The notes under the pieces were generated by a model. The model saw nothing but the letters and a program-made list of their open reading frames with translations. It ran no database searches and had not been told where the DNA came from. A stretch of DNA of 64,000 nt from Sphaerotilus sulfidivorans (GTDB taxonomy: Bacteria > Pseudomonadota > Gammaproteobacteria > Burkholderiales > Burkholderiaceae_C): NCBI RefSeq assembly GCF_013426975.1, contig NZ_JACCPY010000017.1:1-64000 (forward strand), given 5' to 3'. Below, one piece after another: positions 44,881-58,277 of this stretch (positions are counted from its first letter, which is position 1; the number at the start of each line of letters is the position of its first letter). The position numbers were made by a program, and so were the translations under genes.

Positions 44881-46665
44881 GTGCATGAAGATCGAGACAC
44901 GAAATGGGGAGCGCAGCCGATCGCGGCCGACACTGACACTGGCGCCGATGCCCGTGCCGATGCCGAGGTCGGCGCCGCCTTCGACGCCTCGCCGCTGGAC
45001 GTGCTGCTCTCGGGCATCGGCGAATGCGTGGTGCGTGTCGATGCGCACTGGGTGGTCAGGCACTGCAACCCGGCCTATCTGCACGGGCTCGGACTGCCCG
45101 CTGCACGCGTGATCGGCCAGACGCCCTTTGCGGTCCGGCCGGACTTCGAGGGCTCGCTGTTCCACCGGGTGATCGAGGCCTGCCGCCGCGAGCGCCGGCC
45201 GCGTCTGGGCATCGGCTTCTCGAAGGCGGTCGGGCGCTGGCTGATGGTGCGGGCCTTTCCGTTCGGCGACGACATCGTCGCGCTGGCCAATGATGCCGAC
45301 GAGCACACCGTCGGCCAGTTCGAGCTGGCGCGCGAGGCGCTGCGCGATCCGCTGACCGGCATCGACAACAAGCGCGCGCTGCTGGCCGAGCTCGAGGCGC
45401 GGCTGGTGCAGGGCCGCCAGGGCGGTCTGGGGCTGATCGGGCTGCGCCGCTTCAATGCGATCAACGACACGCTGGGCCATGGCCTGGGCGATCTGGCGCT
45501 GATGGAAGTGGTCTCGCGCATGCAGGCCACGCTGCTCGAGGGCGAGGTGCTCTACCGGCTCACCGGCGTCGAGTTCGTGCTGCTCAGCCCGGCCTGCGAC
45601 GAGGCGACGCTGCGCGAGCGGGTGATGGGGATGGCCTCGCGCATCGCCCAGCCGATCCTGCTGCGCGACCAGATCTTCGTGCTGGGCAGCCTGGCCGGTG
45701 GCGTGCTGTTTCCCTCGCATGGCGACGAGGCGCCGCTGCTGCTGCGCCGCGCCGCGCTGGCGCTGCGCCAGGCCAAGCGCGACGGCACGGCGCTGGCGCT
45801 GTTCGACGACGAGCTGGAGGCGGCCGGGCGGCTGCGCGCCGAGCTGGAGCAGGATTTCCGCGCGGTGCTGCGCGGCACCGCGCCGGGCAGCGCCGGCTGG
45901 CTGAGCCTGGCGCTGCAGCCCAAGGGCCGGCTGCGCGACCGCGCGGTCATCGGCGCGGAGGCGCTGATCCGCTGGCAGCATCCGGTGCGCGGCGCGCTGA
46001 CGCCGGCCAGCTTCCTGCCGATCGCGCAGGAATGCCAGCTGATGGTCGAGCTCGACCGCTGGGTGATCGACGAGGTGCTGCGGCTGCAGCGCCTGCTGAT
46101 CGATGGCGGCCACCGGCTGCCGATCAGCATCAACCTGTCGGTCGAGTCGCTGGCCGACCTGCTGCTGGTGGAGAACGTGCAGCACGCGATCGAGCGCCAC
46201 GGCGTGCCGCCGGAGCTGCTCGAGATCGAGATCCCGGAGAACGCGCTGATGCGCGATGTCGAGGTCAGCACCCGGGTGCTGTCGGCGCTGTCGGCGCTGG
46301 GCGTGCGGCTGTCGATCGACGACTTCGGCACCGGCTACTCGTCCTTCGCCTATCTGGCGCGCTTTCCGGTCCACACCCTGAAGATCGACCGCTCCTTCGT
46401 GCATGACATGGTCGGCCAGACCAGCAGCCGCACCATCGTGCACAGCCTGGTGCGGCTGTCGCACGCGCTGCAGCTGCAGGTGGTCGCCGAAGGCGCGGAG
46501 ACCGACGAGGAAATGGAGATGCTGCGCCGCATGCAGTGCGACGCGGTGCAGGGCTTCGGCTACGGCCGCCCGCAGCCCTTCACCCAGTTCCTCGACTTCG
46601 TGCACCAGCGCTGCGGCTGCGGCGGCGCCCAGGTCGTGCCCTCATCGCGGCCGCCGGTGCACTGA
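44881..46665 (+). CDS. PAS-GGDEF(degenerate)-EAL protein
   Basis: 594 residues. A PAS domain (residues ~45-140, with VVRHCNPAYLHGLGL) precedes a GGDEF domain in which the active site reads LTGVEF, so cyclase activity is unlikely. The EAL domain is intact (GAEALIRW, ENAL, DDFGTGYSSF, LKIDRSFV) and probably hydrolyses c-di-GMP. GTG 44881 is preferred because GGGGAG lies 8 bases upstream (44867-44872); GTG 44860 is an alternative. Confidence 0.88.
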   Translation: MHEDRDTKWGAQPIAADTDTGADARADAEVGAAFDASPLDVLLSGIGECVVRVDAHWVVRHCNPAYLHGLGLPAARVIGQTPFAVRPDFEGSLFHRVIEACRRERRPRLGIGFSKAVGRWLMVRAFPFGDDIVALANDADEHTVGQFELAREALRDPLTGIDNKRALLAELEARLVQGRQGGLGLIGLRRFNAINDTLGHGLGDLALMEVVSRMQATLLEGEVLYRLTGVEFVLLSPACDEATLRERVMGMASRIAQPILLRDQIFVLGSLAGGVLFPSHGDEAPLLLRRAALALRQAKRDGTALALFDDELEAAGRLRAELEQDFRAVLRGTAPGSAGWLSLALQPKGRLRDRAVIGAEALIRWQHPVRGALTPASFLPIAQECQLMVELDRWVIDEVLRLQRLLIDGGHRLPISINLSVESLADLLLVENVQHAIERHGVPPELLEIEIPENALMRDVEVSTRVLSALSALGVRLSIDDFGTGYSSFAYLARFPVHTLKIDRSFVHDMVGQTSSRTIVHSLVRLSHALQLQVVAEGAETDEEMEMLRRMQCDAVQGFGYGRPQPFTQFLDFVHQRCGCGGAQVVPSSRPPVH

Positions 46666-46684
46666 GCCGCTCGGACTGACCGGC

Positions 46685-47020
46685 TCAGGCCGCGGCCGCG
46701 GGCTGCAGCCGCACCGTCAGCGGCGCCAGACGGCCGGCCTCGATGTCGATCAGCCGGTCGATGTTCGGATGCTTGCCGGGGAAGGCGCGGGCATCGGCGG
46801 TGTGCTCGGCATAGAGCGCCAGGCCCTCGCGGGCGGCCTCGGGCGTGATCGCGCCGTGGCGTGCGGCCAGCGCGTGATAGACGGCGGCCGAGCCGGCGGT
46901 GCCGGGGCGGTTGACCAGCGTGGCCACCACCGTGCCGGCGGCATCGAGCAGCTCGACGGCGGCGAGGTGGGCGATCGGGGGCAGCAGCGCGAGCTGCTCG
47001 GCGAAGGTCGGGGTGCTCAT
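46685..47020 (-). CDS. DUF2322 family protein
   Basis: 111 residues resembling DUF2322: TFAEQLALLPPIAHLAAVELLD, then VYHALAARHGAITPEAAREGL and GKHPNIDRLIDI. A small soluble protein typical of betaproteobacteria, function unknown. The ATG at 47018-47020 is chosen. Divergent from the class V aminotransferase. Confidence 0.75.
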   Translation of the reverse strand: MSTPTFAEQLALLPPIAHLAAVELLDAAGTVVATLVNRPGTAGSAAVYHALAARHGAITPEAAREGLALYAEHTADARAFPGKHPNIDRLIDIEAGRLAPLTVRLQPAAAA

Positions 47021-47169
47021 CGGGGGCGGATTCCAGGTGCTGGCCTGCAGGCCGGGGGTCGCGAGTCTAGCGCCGCCGGCCGGCCGTGCGGGCCTGCTGC
47101 CGGGACTGTGGTTGAATGGAATCTCGAATGGAATCTCGAATCCACGCACCACGAACGGAGACCTGTCCC

Positions 47170-48303
47170 ATGCCCGGCCTGCTGCCCCACGTCGACCCTG
47201 ACGGCCTGCTCGAATACTCGGTGGTCTACACCGACCGTGCGCTCAACCACATGTCGCAGCGCTTCCAGCGCGTGATGCGCGGCGTCTCCTCGGTGCTGAA
47301 GGAGGCCTACGCGGCCCGCTCGGCCATCGTCGTGCCGGGCAGCGGCTCCTTCGGCATGGAGGCGGTGGCGCGCCAGTTCGCCGGCCAGCAGCAGGTGCTG
47401 GTGCTGCGCAACGGCTGGTTCAGCTTCCGCTGGTCGCAGATCCTCGAGATGGGCGGCATCGCCGCGGGCGTGCAGGTGCTCAAGGCCCGCCAGGTCGAGC
47501 CGGGCGCGGCGCAGTCGGCCTGGACGCCGGCGCCGCTGCACGAGGTGCTGGCCGCGATCGAGGCGCAGCGCCCCGGCGTGGTCTTCGCGCCGCATGTCGA
47601 GACCGCCAGCGGCATGATGCTGCCCGACGCCTACCTGAAGGCGGTGGCCGACGCGGTGCACGCGGTCGGCGGTCTGTTCGTGCTCGACTGCATCGCCTCT
47701 GGCGCGATGTGGGTCGACATGGCCGCCACCGGCGTCGACGTGCTGATCAGCGCGCCGCAGAAGGGCTGGAGCGGCTCGCCCTGCTGCGCCTTCGTGATGC
47801 TGGGCGAGGCCGCACGCGCTCGCATCGACCAGACCACCAGCTCCAGCTTCGCCTGCGACCTGAAGAAGTGGCTGCAGATCATGGAGACCTACGAGTCGGG
47901 CGGCCATCTCTACCACGCCACCATGCCCACCGACGCGCTGGCGCGCTGCCTGGAGGCGATGGAGGAGACGCGCGCACAGGGCTTCGGTGCGCTGCGCGAG
48001 CGTCAGCTCGAGCTGGGCCGGCGGGTGAGGGCGCTGCTGCAGGCGCGCGGCTTTCCCAGCGTCGCCGCCGAGGGCTTCCAGGCGCCGGGCGTGGTGGTGA
48101 GCCACACGCTCGACCCGGAGATCCAGTCGGCGCGCGCCTTTCTCGCGCAGGGTCTGCAGACCGCCACCGGCGTGCCGCTGCAGTGCGACGAGCCGGCGGA
48201 CTTCCGCAGCTTCCGCATCGGCCTGTTCGGCCTCGACAAGCTCGCCGACATCGACGGCACGGTGGCGCGGCTCGAGCAGGCGCTCGATCGCATCGGCGGC
48301 TGA
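47170..48303 (+). CDS. class V PLP aminotransferase (alanine-glyoxylate-type)
   Basis: 377 residues. The fold-type I aminotransferase has SAPQKGWSGSPCCAF carrying the PLP lysine, and FVLDCIASGAMWVDM with the cofactor Asp. The GSGSFGMEAVARQF region is typical of alanine/serine-glyoxylate aminotransferase relatives. Actual substrates are undetermined. ATG 47170 follows GGAGA by about nine bases. A divergent promoter region lies at 47021-47169. Confidence 0.85.
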   Translation: MPGLLPHVDPDGLLEYSVVYTDRALNHMSQRFQRVMRGVSSVLKEAYAARSAIVVPGSGSFGMEAVARQFAGQQQVLVLRNGWFSFRWSQILEMGGIAAGVQVLKARQVEPGAAQSAWTPAPLHEVLAAIEAQRPGVVFAPHVETASGMMLPDAYLKAVADAVHAVGGLFVLDCIASGAMWVDMAATGVDVLISAPQKGWSGSPCCAFVMLGEAARARIDQTTSSSFACDLKKWLQIMETYESGGHLYHATMPTDALARCLEAMEETRAQGFGALRERQLELGRRVRALLQARGFPSVAAEGFQAPGVVVSHTLDPEIQSARAFLAQGLQTATGVPLQCDEPADFRSFRIGLFGLDKLADIDGTVARLEQALDRIGG

Positions 48304-48318
48304 GCCTCGGCGCAGGCC

Positions 48319-48762
48319 TCAGCGCGGGCGGTCGAGCAGCGCGTGCAGCGCCATGCCGCCCAGCATCGCGGCGACGAAGATCGCCGCCTCGCCCCAGCCG
48401 CTGCCCAGCGCCACCAGCGCCGGCCCCGGGCACAGCCCGGCCAGGCCCCAGCCGATGCCGAACAGCACGCCGCCGCCGATCAGCCGGGCATCGATCGCGT
48501 TCGACTGCGGCCACTCGATCGGCGCGCCGCTCCAGCTGCGCCCGCGTCGGCGCGCGATCAGGGCGGCTGGCAGGCCGACCGCGATCGCCGCGCCCATCAC
48601 CAGCGCCAGGCTCGGATCCCAGGCCCCGGCCAGGTCCAGGAAGGCGCGCACCTTCATCGGATCGGTCATGCCGGCGGCGATCAGCCCCAGGCCGAACACC
48701 AGCCCGGCCAGCAGGCTCGACAGCGCGGCCTTCAGGCCGCAGTTCTTGTCCTTGCAGTCCAT
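48319..48762 (-). CDS. YeeE/YedE-family sulfur transporter half (DUF6691-like)
   Basis: 147 residues with about four hydrophobic segments. The conserved Cys is in GLAGLCPGPALVALGSG; FGLGLIAAGMTDPMKVRAFLDL is the family start. With its neighbour it forms the split YeeE/YedE transporter thought to import reduced sulfur compounds such as thiosulfate. It lies 9 bases after the partner gene. Confidence 0.88.
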   Translation of the reverse strand: MDCKDKNCGLKAALSSLLAGLVFGLGLIAAGMTDPMKVRAFLDLAGAWDPSLALVMGAAIAVGLPAALIARRRGRSWSGAPIEWPQSNAIDARLIGGGVLFGIGWGLAGLCPGPALVALGSGWGEAAIFVAAMLGGMALHALLDRPR

Positions 48763-48771
48763 CGCGACCTC

Positions 48772-49242
48772 TCAGCCACCGAGCAGATGGCGCATGACGA
48801 ACACCGTCACGAAGCCGCTGCCCATGAAGCACAGCACATTGACCAGCGAGCGCAGCGACAGCCGGCTCAGTCCGCAGACACCGTGGCCGCTGGTGCAGCC
48901 GTTGCCCAGCCGCGAGCCGAAGCCCACCAGCAGCCCGGCGACGATCAGCACCGGCGTGCCGACATCCAGCCGCATCGGTGGCAGCGGCGCGGCCAGCCGC
49001 CACAGCCACGGCGCGATCAGCAGGCCGGCCACGAACAGCAGCCGCAGCCGGTGCCGGGCCAGCCAGCCGCCAGCCTGCCCCTGCAGCAGATCGCGCAGAG
49101 GCTGGCCCACCAGACCGGCAATGCCGGCGATGCGTCCGCTGCCCAGCAGCAGCATCGCCGCGGCCAGACCGATCAGTGCGCCGCCTGCCAGCGCGCTCCA
49201 GGGGGTGAATGCAGCCCAGTCGGGGACCAGTCCGAGGCTCAA
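48772..49242 (-). CDS. YeeE/YedE-family sulfur transporter half
   Basis: 156 residues with several membrane segments and the conserved GSRLGNGCTSGHGVCGLSRL motif (Cys residues implicated in sulfur passage). No in-frame ATG lies nearby; the TTG at 49240-49242 is assigned because AAGGAG (49249-49254) sits six bases upstream. A CCCTTTAGGG inverted repeat at 49283-49292 overlaps an AT-rich box and may be its operator. Operon with 48319-48762. Confidence 0.85.
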   Translation of the reverse strand: MSLGLVPDWAAFTPWSALAGGALIGLAAAMLLLGSGRIAGIAGLVGQPLRDLLQGQAGGWLARHRLRLLFVAGLLIAPWLWRLAAPLPPMRLDVGTPVLIVAGLLVGFGSRLGNGCTSGHGVCGLSRLSLRSLVNVLCFMGSGFVTVFVMRHLLGG

Positions 49243-49485
49243 TCGAAACTCCTTGTGAATGGCGAAATGGAGCCGGAATATACCCTTTAGGGCATGGGTG
49301 GCGCAGGAAAGACGTCTTGGCGCAGCCCTGCATCGAATCGGTACCCCGGAGATTCGGGGGTCCCAGGCCATACGCTTCTTGTTGCGCATTTCGTGCGGTT
49401 TTGCACGACGATATCCTGCCATTTCGGGGGCTGGCCCCTCAAGGTTTCCTGCATCATCGCCCCGATCCATCCCCCCGAGCGTTCC

Positions 49486-50427
49486 ATGGCCGCCTCCATT
49501 TCCGTTCTTCATGTGGGTTCCGCCGCACCGGCGCTGGCGTCCGACACCGATTTCGGGCGCTGCATCTGGCGCCACTGCGACACGCTCGATCAGGCGCAGG
49601 CGGCGATCGCCGAGGCGGCGCCCGAGGCCATCCTGTTCAGCTGCGACAGCGATGCCCAGGCCGAGGCGCTGCCGCACTGGTCCTGCTGGACGCAGGCGGT
49701 GCTGGGCTCGGCGGTGGTGGTCGGCACGCCCACGCCGAACCGCGACCTGATGGTGCGGCTGCTGCGCGCCGGTGCGCAGGACGTGCTGCCGCTGTCGCCC
49801 CATGCGCTGCATCCGGGCGGAGTCGACGACGGCGATCAGATCGCCCGCAGCCTGTGCATGGCCATCGAGCGCAAGCGCCAGGAGCAGGAGCTGCGCCGGG
49901 CCTGGTCGATCGACCTGGCCACCGGGCTGCCGAACCGGGTCCAGCTGATGGAGCTGCTGCACCAGCTCTGCGCGCTGCGCGAGCGCGAGCCCGCGCCGAT
50001 GGCGCTGCTGGTGCTGCGCATCGAGGGGCTGGCGACCACCGAGGCGCGGCTGGGCGTGGCTGCCTCGCAGGCGCTGCGGCGCAAGCTGGCGGTGCGGCTG
50101 CGCAGCGTGCTGCGCGCCAGCGATGTGGTCTCGGCGCTGGCGCCCGATGCCTTCGGCGTGGTACTGACCCGGCTCGACACGCCGGCCGATGGCGAGCGGG
50201 TCGCCGCCAAGCTGGCGCAGGGGCTGCGCGAGCCCTTCATGGTCAGCGGCCAGACCACCGTGGTGACCGTCTCGACCGGGGTGGCGCTCTATCCGGAGCA
50301 TGGCCGCCAGCCCGACGAGCTGCTCAAGCTGGCGCTGGGCGCGGCGGCGGCGCGGCGCGGCCTGGGCCGCCAGGGCTTTGCCGACCGCCGCGAGCGCGGC
50401 CAGGTGGCTGCCGCCAACGACGACTGA
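49486..50427 (+). CDS. receiver-like plus degenerate GGDEF protein
   Basis: 313 residues. The N-terminal ~140 residues fold like a receiver domain without the acidic pair (SISVLHVGSAAPALAS, EAILFSCDS). A GGDEF-like domain (DLATGLPNRVQLMELLHQL) follows whose signature reads APDAF instead of GGDEF, so catalysis is improbable. Possibly a c-di-GMP or protein-binding effector. ATG 49486 is chosen over a long upstream extension. Confidence 0.75.
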   Translation: MAASISVLHVGSAAPALASDTDFGRCIWRHCDTLDQAQAAIAEAAPEAILFSCDSDAQAEALPHWSCWTQAVLGSAVVVGTPTPNRDLMVRLLRAGAQDVLPLSPHALHPGGVDDGDQIARSLCMAIERKRQEQELRRAWSIDLATGLPNRVQLMELLHQLCALREREPAPMALLVLRIEGLATTEARLGVAASQALRRKLAVRLRSVLRASDVVSALAPDAFGVVLTRLDTPADGERVAAKLAQGLREPFMVSGQTTVVTVSTGVALYPEHGRQPDELLKLALGAAAARRGLGRQGFADRRERGQVAAANDD

Positions 50428-50436
50428 TGCGACGGA

Positions 50437-52566
50437 TCAGCCGCCGGGCCGCCTGCCGGCCAGCGCGCTGACGGTCGCCGTGCCCAGCCAGTCGGTCAGC
50501 CGTGCCAGCGGCAGCGGCCGGCAGATGCCGTAGCCCTGGCCGATGTCGCAGCCGAAGCCGCGCAGCATCGCCATCGCGGCATCGTTCTCGACGCCCTCGG
50601 CGACCACATGGATGTCCAGCTGGTGGCACAGCTCGATGGTCGAGCGCACGATCGCCGCATCGGCCCGGCTGGTCTCCAGCGACATCACGAAGTCCTTGTC
50701 GATCTTCAGCGTGTGCAGCGGCAGGCGCTTGAGGCGCTGCAGCGAGGAGAAGCCGGTGCCGTAGTCGTCCAGCGCGATGCGGATGCCGCGGCTGGCCAGG
50801 TCATGCAGCGTGGCGATCGCGCCTTCCTCGTCCTCGACGACGATCTGCTCGGTGATCTCCAGCTCGAGCCGGTCGGCGGGAAAGCCGATCTCGTCGAGGA
50901 TGCGCATCAGCCGCTCGCCCAGGCGCGGATGCTGGAACTGTCGCGGCGACACATTGACCGCCAGCGACAGCGGCAGGTGGCGCACCGCCGCGCAGGCCTC
51001 GCGCAGCACCCAGTCGCCGGCGTCCATGATCAGGCCGGTCTGCTCGAGGATGTCGATGAAGCGGTCGGGCATCTGCAGCCCGCAGCCCGGACGGTTCCAG
51101 CGCAGCAGCGCCTCGACCCCGCTGACCCGGCCGCTGGCGAGGTCGACCTTGGGCTGGTAGTGCAGCTCGAACTCGCCGCGCTCCAGGCCGCGGTACAGCG
51201 CCACCTCGGTGTTGAGGCGGTCGATGACCCGGTTGTGCATGTCGGCGGTGTAGAAGTGGCAGCTCGAGCCGATCGCCTCGCGGGCGCGCGATCGGGCGGC
51301 GCCGGAATGCAGCAGCAGCGTGTCGACCTCCTGGCCGTCGCCGGGCCAGATCGCCACGCCGACATGCACGCTGGCCAGCAGCTCCCAGTCGTCGACCTGC
51401 AGCGGCACCGCGAAGGCCTCCACCAGGCGCCGGGTGGCGCCGGCGATCTGCGCCTCGGCCTCGATGTCGGTCAGCAGCATCGCGAAGGTGTCGCCCTCGA
51501 GCCGGCACAGCGAGTCGGGCTCGCGCATGACCGACTCGAGCCGGCGGGCCACCGCGCGCAGGATGCGCTCGCTGGCATCGGCCGCGACCGAGGCCTGGGT
51601 GCGCTGCAGCACGTCGACATCGATGTTGAGCACCGCGAAGCGCTGCTGGCGCTGCTGCGCCGCCGCCGCCGCGGTGGCGACCCGGTCGCGGAACAGCACC
51701 CGGTTGGGCAGGCCGGTGAGCGGGTCGAAATGGGCGCGGTAGCTGCGCTCGGCCTCGGCATGGCGGCGCTCGGACACATCCTGGGCGACGCCGAAGATCG
51801 CGCAGGTGCGCCCGCCCTCGTCGAGCATCGCGTCGCCCGACAGGAAGAGATGGCGCGAGGGCTGCTGGCTGCCGTCCAGGCGGATCTCGACCTCGGACTC
51901 GCTGCGGCCGTCGCGCACCCGGCGCACGAAGGCCAGCAGCGCGCCGCGGTCCTCGAAGGCGACCTGGCGCAGCAGCCGGCGCATCGCCACCGGCTCGTTG
52001 CCGGGCAGGCCGAGCATGTCGCGCAGCTCGCGCGAGCAGTGCAGCCGGCCGTCGTCGAGCTCGAGCCGCCACGGCGCCAGCCGCGCGATCTTCTGCGCCC
52101 GTGCGAGCGCCAGCTGGCTCTCGCGCAGCTCGCGCTCGGTGCGGGCGGTGCGCAGCGCATAGCGCACCCGCTGCGACAGCAGCGCCCAGTTGATCGGCTT
52201 GGTGATGAAGTCGGTGGCGCCGGCCTCGAAGGCCAGCCGCACCGCCATCACGTCGTCGAGCGCGGTCAGCATCAGCACCGGGGTGTGACGGCTGCGCAGC
52301 GAGCGGCGGATCGCGCGGCAGGCGTCGAAGCCGTTCATCACCGGCATGCGCACATCCATCAGCACCAGGTCGGGCTGCTCGGCATCGCACAGCCGGGTGG
52401 CGGTCTGGCCGTCCTGCGCCTCGAGCACCCGGTAGCCGGAGTCCTCGAGCACCCGGCGGATCATCATCCGGGTCAGGCCTTCGTCGTCGACGATCAGCAC
52501 CCGGGCGCCGGGGTCGGCCTCGTTGCTGCCGGGCAGCAGGCCCGGCGGGTTCATGTTCAAGCCCAT
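50437..52566 (-). CDS. REC-PAS-GGDEF(degenerate)-EAL response regulator
   Basis: 709 residues. The receiver is intact (VLIVDDEGLTR, LVLMDVRMPVMNG, ITKPINW). A PAS domain follows, then a GGDEF domain with EGDTF in the active site, likely inactive, and an intact EAL (GVEALLRW, DDYGTGFSSL, LKIDKDFV). Predicted output: phosphorylation-controlled c-di-GMP hydrolysis. It starts 25 bases after the hybrid kinase gene, so that kinase is the obvious partner. Confidence 0.9.
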   Translation of the reverse strand: MGLNMNPPGLLPGSNEADPGARVLIVDDEGLTRMMIRRVLEDSGYRVLEAQDGQTATRLCDAEQPDLVLMDVRMPVMNGFDACRAIRRSLRSRHTPVLMLTALDDVMAVRLAFEAGATDFITKPINWALLSQRVRYALRTARTERELRESQLALARAQKIARLAPWRLELDDGRLHCSRELRDMLGLPGNEPVAMRRLLRQVAFEDRGALLAFVRRVRDGRSESEVEIRLDGSQQPSRHLFLSGDAMLDEGGRTCAIFGVAQDVSERRHAEAERSYRAHFDPLTGLPNRVLFRDRVATAAAAAQQRQQRFAVLNIDVDVLQRTQASVAADASERILRAVARRLESVMREPDSLCRLEGDTFAMLLTDIEAEAQIAGATRRLVEAFAVPLQVDDWELLASVHVGVAIWPGDGQEVDTLLLHSGAARSRAREAIGSSCHFYTADMHNRVIDRLNTEVALYRGLERGEFELHYQPKVDLASGRVSGVEALLRWNRPGCGLQMPDRFIDILEQTGLIMDAGDWVLREACAAVRHLPLSLAVNVSPRQFQHPRLGERLMRILDEIGFPADRLELEITEQIVVEDEEGAIATLHDLASRGIRIALDDYGTGFSSLQRLKRLPLHTLKIDKDFVMSLETSRADAAIVRSTIELCHQLDIHVVAEGVENDAAMAMLRGFGCDIGQGYGICRPLPLARLTDWLGTATVSALAGRRPGG

Positions 52567-52591
52567 CTCGATCGCCTCTTCAATGGCTGCG

Positions 52592-56296
<3,705 letters not shown>

Positions 56297-56506
56297 CTCG
56301 TCGGGAGCGTGAACCGGAATCGCGGTGGGGCCGAGACGGCCGATGCCGGGATTGGACACGGAATCGCTCGACTCGGCTGCCGGGGATGGTCCGCATCCCC
56401 GGTGTACTTTTGCGTCTCCCGATGGGGCTGGCAGCGCCCCGAAATGATAGAGCCTGCCGTGTTGCACCGCCCCCGACCCGGGTCGAGGGTCGGCGCGGGG
56501 CAGGGG

Positions 56507-57985
56507 TCAGCGCAGGATGTCGCTGATGCAGAGGTACTTGACCTCGACATAGTCGTCGATGCCGTGGTGCGAGCCCTCGCGGCCCAGGCCCGACTGCTTG
56601 ACGCCGCCGAAGGGCACCTCGGCCACCGAGATCAGGCCGGTGTTGATGCCGACCATGCCGTATTCCAGCGCTTCGCCGACGCGGAAGATGCGGCCGATGT
56701 CGCGGCTGTAGAAGTAGCTCGCCAGACCGAACTCGGTCGCGTTGGCCGCGGCCACCACCTCGGCCTCGGTCGAGAAGCGGAAGATCGGCGCGACCGGGCC
56801 GAAGGTCTCCTCGGTGGCGCAGAGCATGTCGGCGGTGACGTCGGCCAGCACGGTGGGCGTGTAGAAGCGCTCGCCGATGCGCTGGCCGCCGGTGACCAGG
56901 CGCGCGCCCTTGGCCAGCGCGTCGGCCACATGGCTCTCGACCTTGGCGAAGGCGCCCTCGTCGATCAGCGGGCCCTGGTTGATGCCGGCCTCGAAGCCGT
57001 TGCCGACCCGGATCGCCGCGACCTTGGCCGCGAGCTTCTCGACGAACTGCTCGTAGACCTTGTCCTGCACGTACAGGCGGTTGGCGCAGACGCAGGTCTG
57101 GCCGGCGTTGCGGTACTTGGAGATCATCGCGCCCTCGACCGCCGAGTCGATGTCGGCGTCGTCGAAGACGATGAAGGGCGCGTTGCCGCCCAGCTCCAGC
57201 GACATCTTCTTGATCGTCGGCGCGCACTGCTTCATCAGGATGCGGCCGACCTCGGTCGAGCCGGTGAAGCTGAGGTGGCGCACGGTGTCGGAGGCGCACA
57301 GCACGCCGCCGATCTCGATCGAGCTGTCGGCGTCGCCGGTGACGATGTTGAGCACGCCAGCGGGCAGGCCCGCGCGCTGGGCCAGCTCGGCGCAGGCCAG
57401 CGCCGACAGCGGCGTCTGCTCGGCCGGCTTGATGACGACCGGGCAGCCCGCGGCCAGCGCCGGCGCGACCTTGCGGGTGATCATCGCGACGGGGAAGTTC
57501 CACGGCGTGATCGCCGCGCACACGCCGATGGCCTGCTTCAGGATGACGAAGCGCTTGTTCGGGTCGGTGGTCGGGATGGTCTCGCCGTAGACGCGCTTGG
57601 CCTCCTCGGCGAACCACTCGATGAAGCTGGCGCCGTAGACCACCTCGCCGCGGGCTTCCGCCAGGGGCTTGCCCTGCTCGGCGGTCATGATGCGCGCCAG
57701 GTCGTCGGCGTTCTCGATCATCAGCGCGTGCCACTTCATCAGGATGGCGGCGCGCTCCTTGGCGGTCTTGGCGCGCCAGGCCGGCCAGGCGGCGTTGGCG
57801 GCGGCGATGGCGGCCTCGGTCTCGGCGGCGCCCAGGCGCGGCACGCTGGCCAGCGTCGCGCCGGTGGCCGGGTCGGTCACGTCGAAGCGGCTGCTGCCGG
57901 CGACCCATTCGCCGTTGATCAGCGCGTCGAGCTTCAGCAGCGAGGGATCCTTGAGGGCGGCGAGAGGAGAGGACGACTGCGTCAT
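56507..57985 (-). CDS. gabD: NAD(P)-dependent succinate-semialdehyde dehydrogenase
   Basis: 492 residues of the aldehyde dehydrogenase superfamily, closest to GabD: ITPWNFPVAMITRKVAPALAAG, the catalytic Glu in LELGGNAP and Cys in NAGQTCVCANR, with FTGSTEVGR binding NAD(P). It oxidises succinate semialdehyde to succinate in GABA use. GGAG lies nine bases before the ATG at 57983-57985. No gabT is adjacent. Confidence 0.9.
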   Translation of the reverse strand: MTQSSSPLAALKDPSLLKLDALINGEWVAGSSRFDVTDPATGATLASVPRLGAAETEAAIAAANAAWPAWRAKTAKERAAILMKWHALMIENADDLARIMTAEQGKPLAEARGEVVYGASFIEWFAEEAKRVYGETIPTTDPNKRFVILKQAIGVCAAITPWNFPVAMITRKVAPALAAGCPVVIKPAEQTPLSALACAELAQRAGLPAGVLNIVTGDADSSIEIGGVLCASDTVRHLSFTGSTEVGRILMKQCAPTIKKMSLELGGNAPFIVFDDADIDSAVEGAMISKYRNAGQTCVCANRLYVQDKVYEQFVEKLAAKVAAIRVGNGFEAGINQGPLIDEGAFAKVESHVADALAKGARLVTGGQRIGERFYTPTVLADVTADMLCATEETFGPVAPIFRFSTEAEVVAAANATEFGLASYFYSRDIGRIFRVGEALEYGMVGINTGLISVAEVPFGGVKQSGLGREGSHHGIDDYVEVKYLCISDILR

Positions 57986-58277
57986 GGGTGCGGACTCCGG
58001 GGAGGGGTGAGGGGTCGATGAGGGTCGATCCCGCACTTTAGGCCAGCGCCTCGGGGCCCGCACAGACACAGCCGGCCCGTCCGCGCGCGCACTGTGCTGG
58101 GGGCGGGGCCGGTACAGCGGGGGAGGGGGCAAGTGTGAAATTGTTCCGTAGATGGAAAAATCTGCGGTTGCTATGCTGGTTTGCTGTCGCAAAGACGGCG
58201 TGAACGTCAAACCCTACTGTAGGGTTTTAAGTCGCGGTTGTCACAGACGACCACAATCAAACCATAGACAATCCAAC
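57986..58277. other. boundary between core and accessory island
   Basis: 292 bases. Base composition drops sharply after about 58130. A short hairpin AAACCCTACTGTAGGGTTT lies at 58209-58227, the only structured element I see; it could be a terminator or regulatory hairpin. No clear promoter for the PIN gene. Confidence 0.35.
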
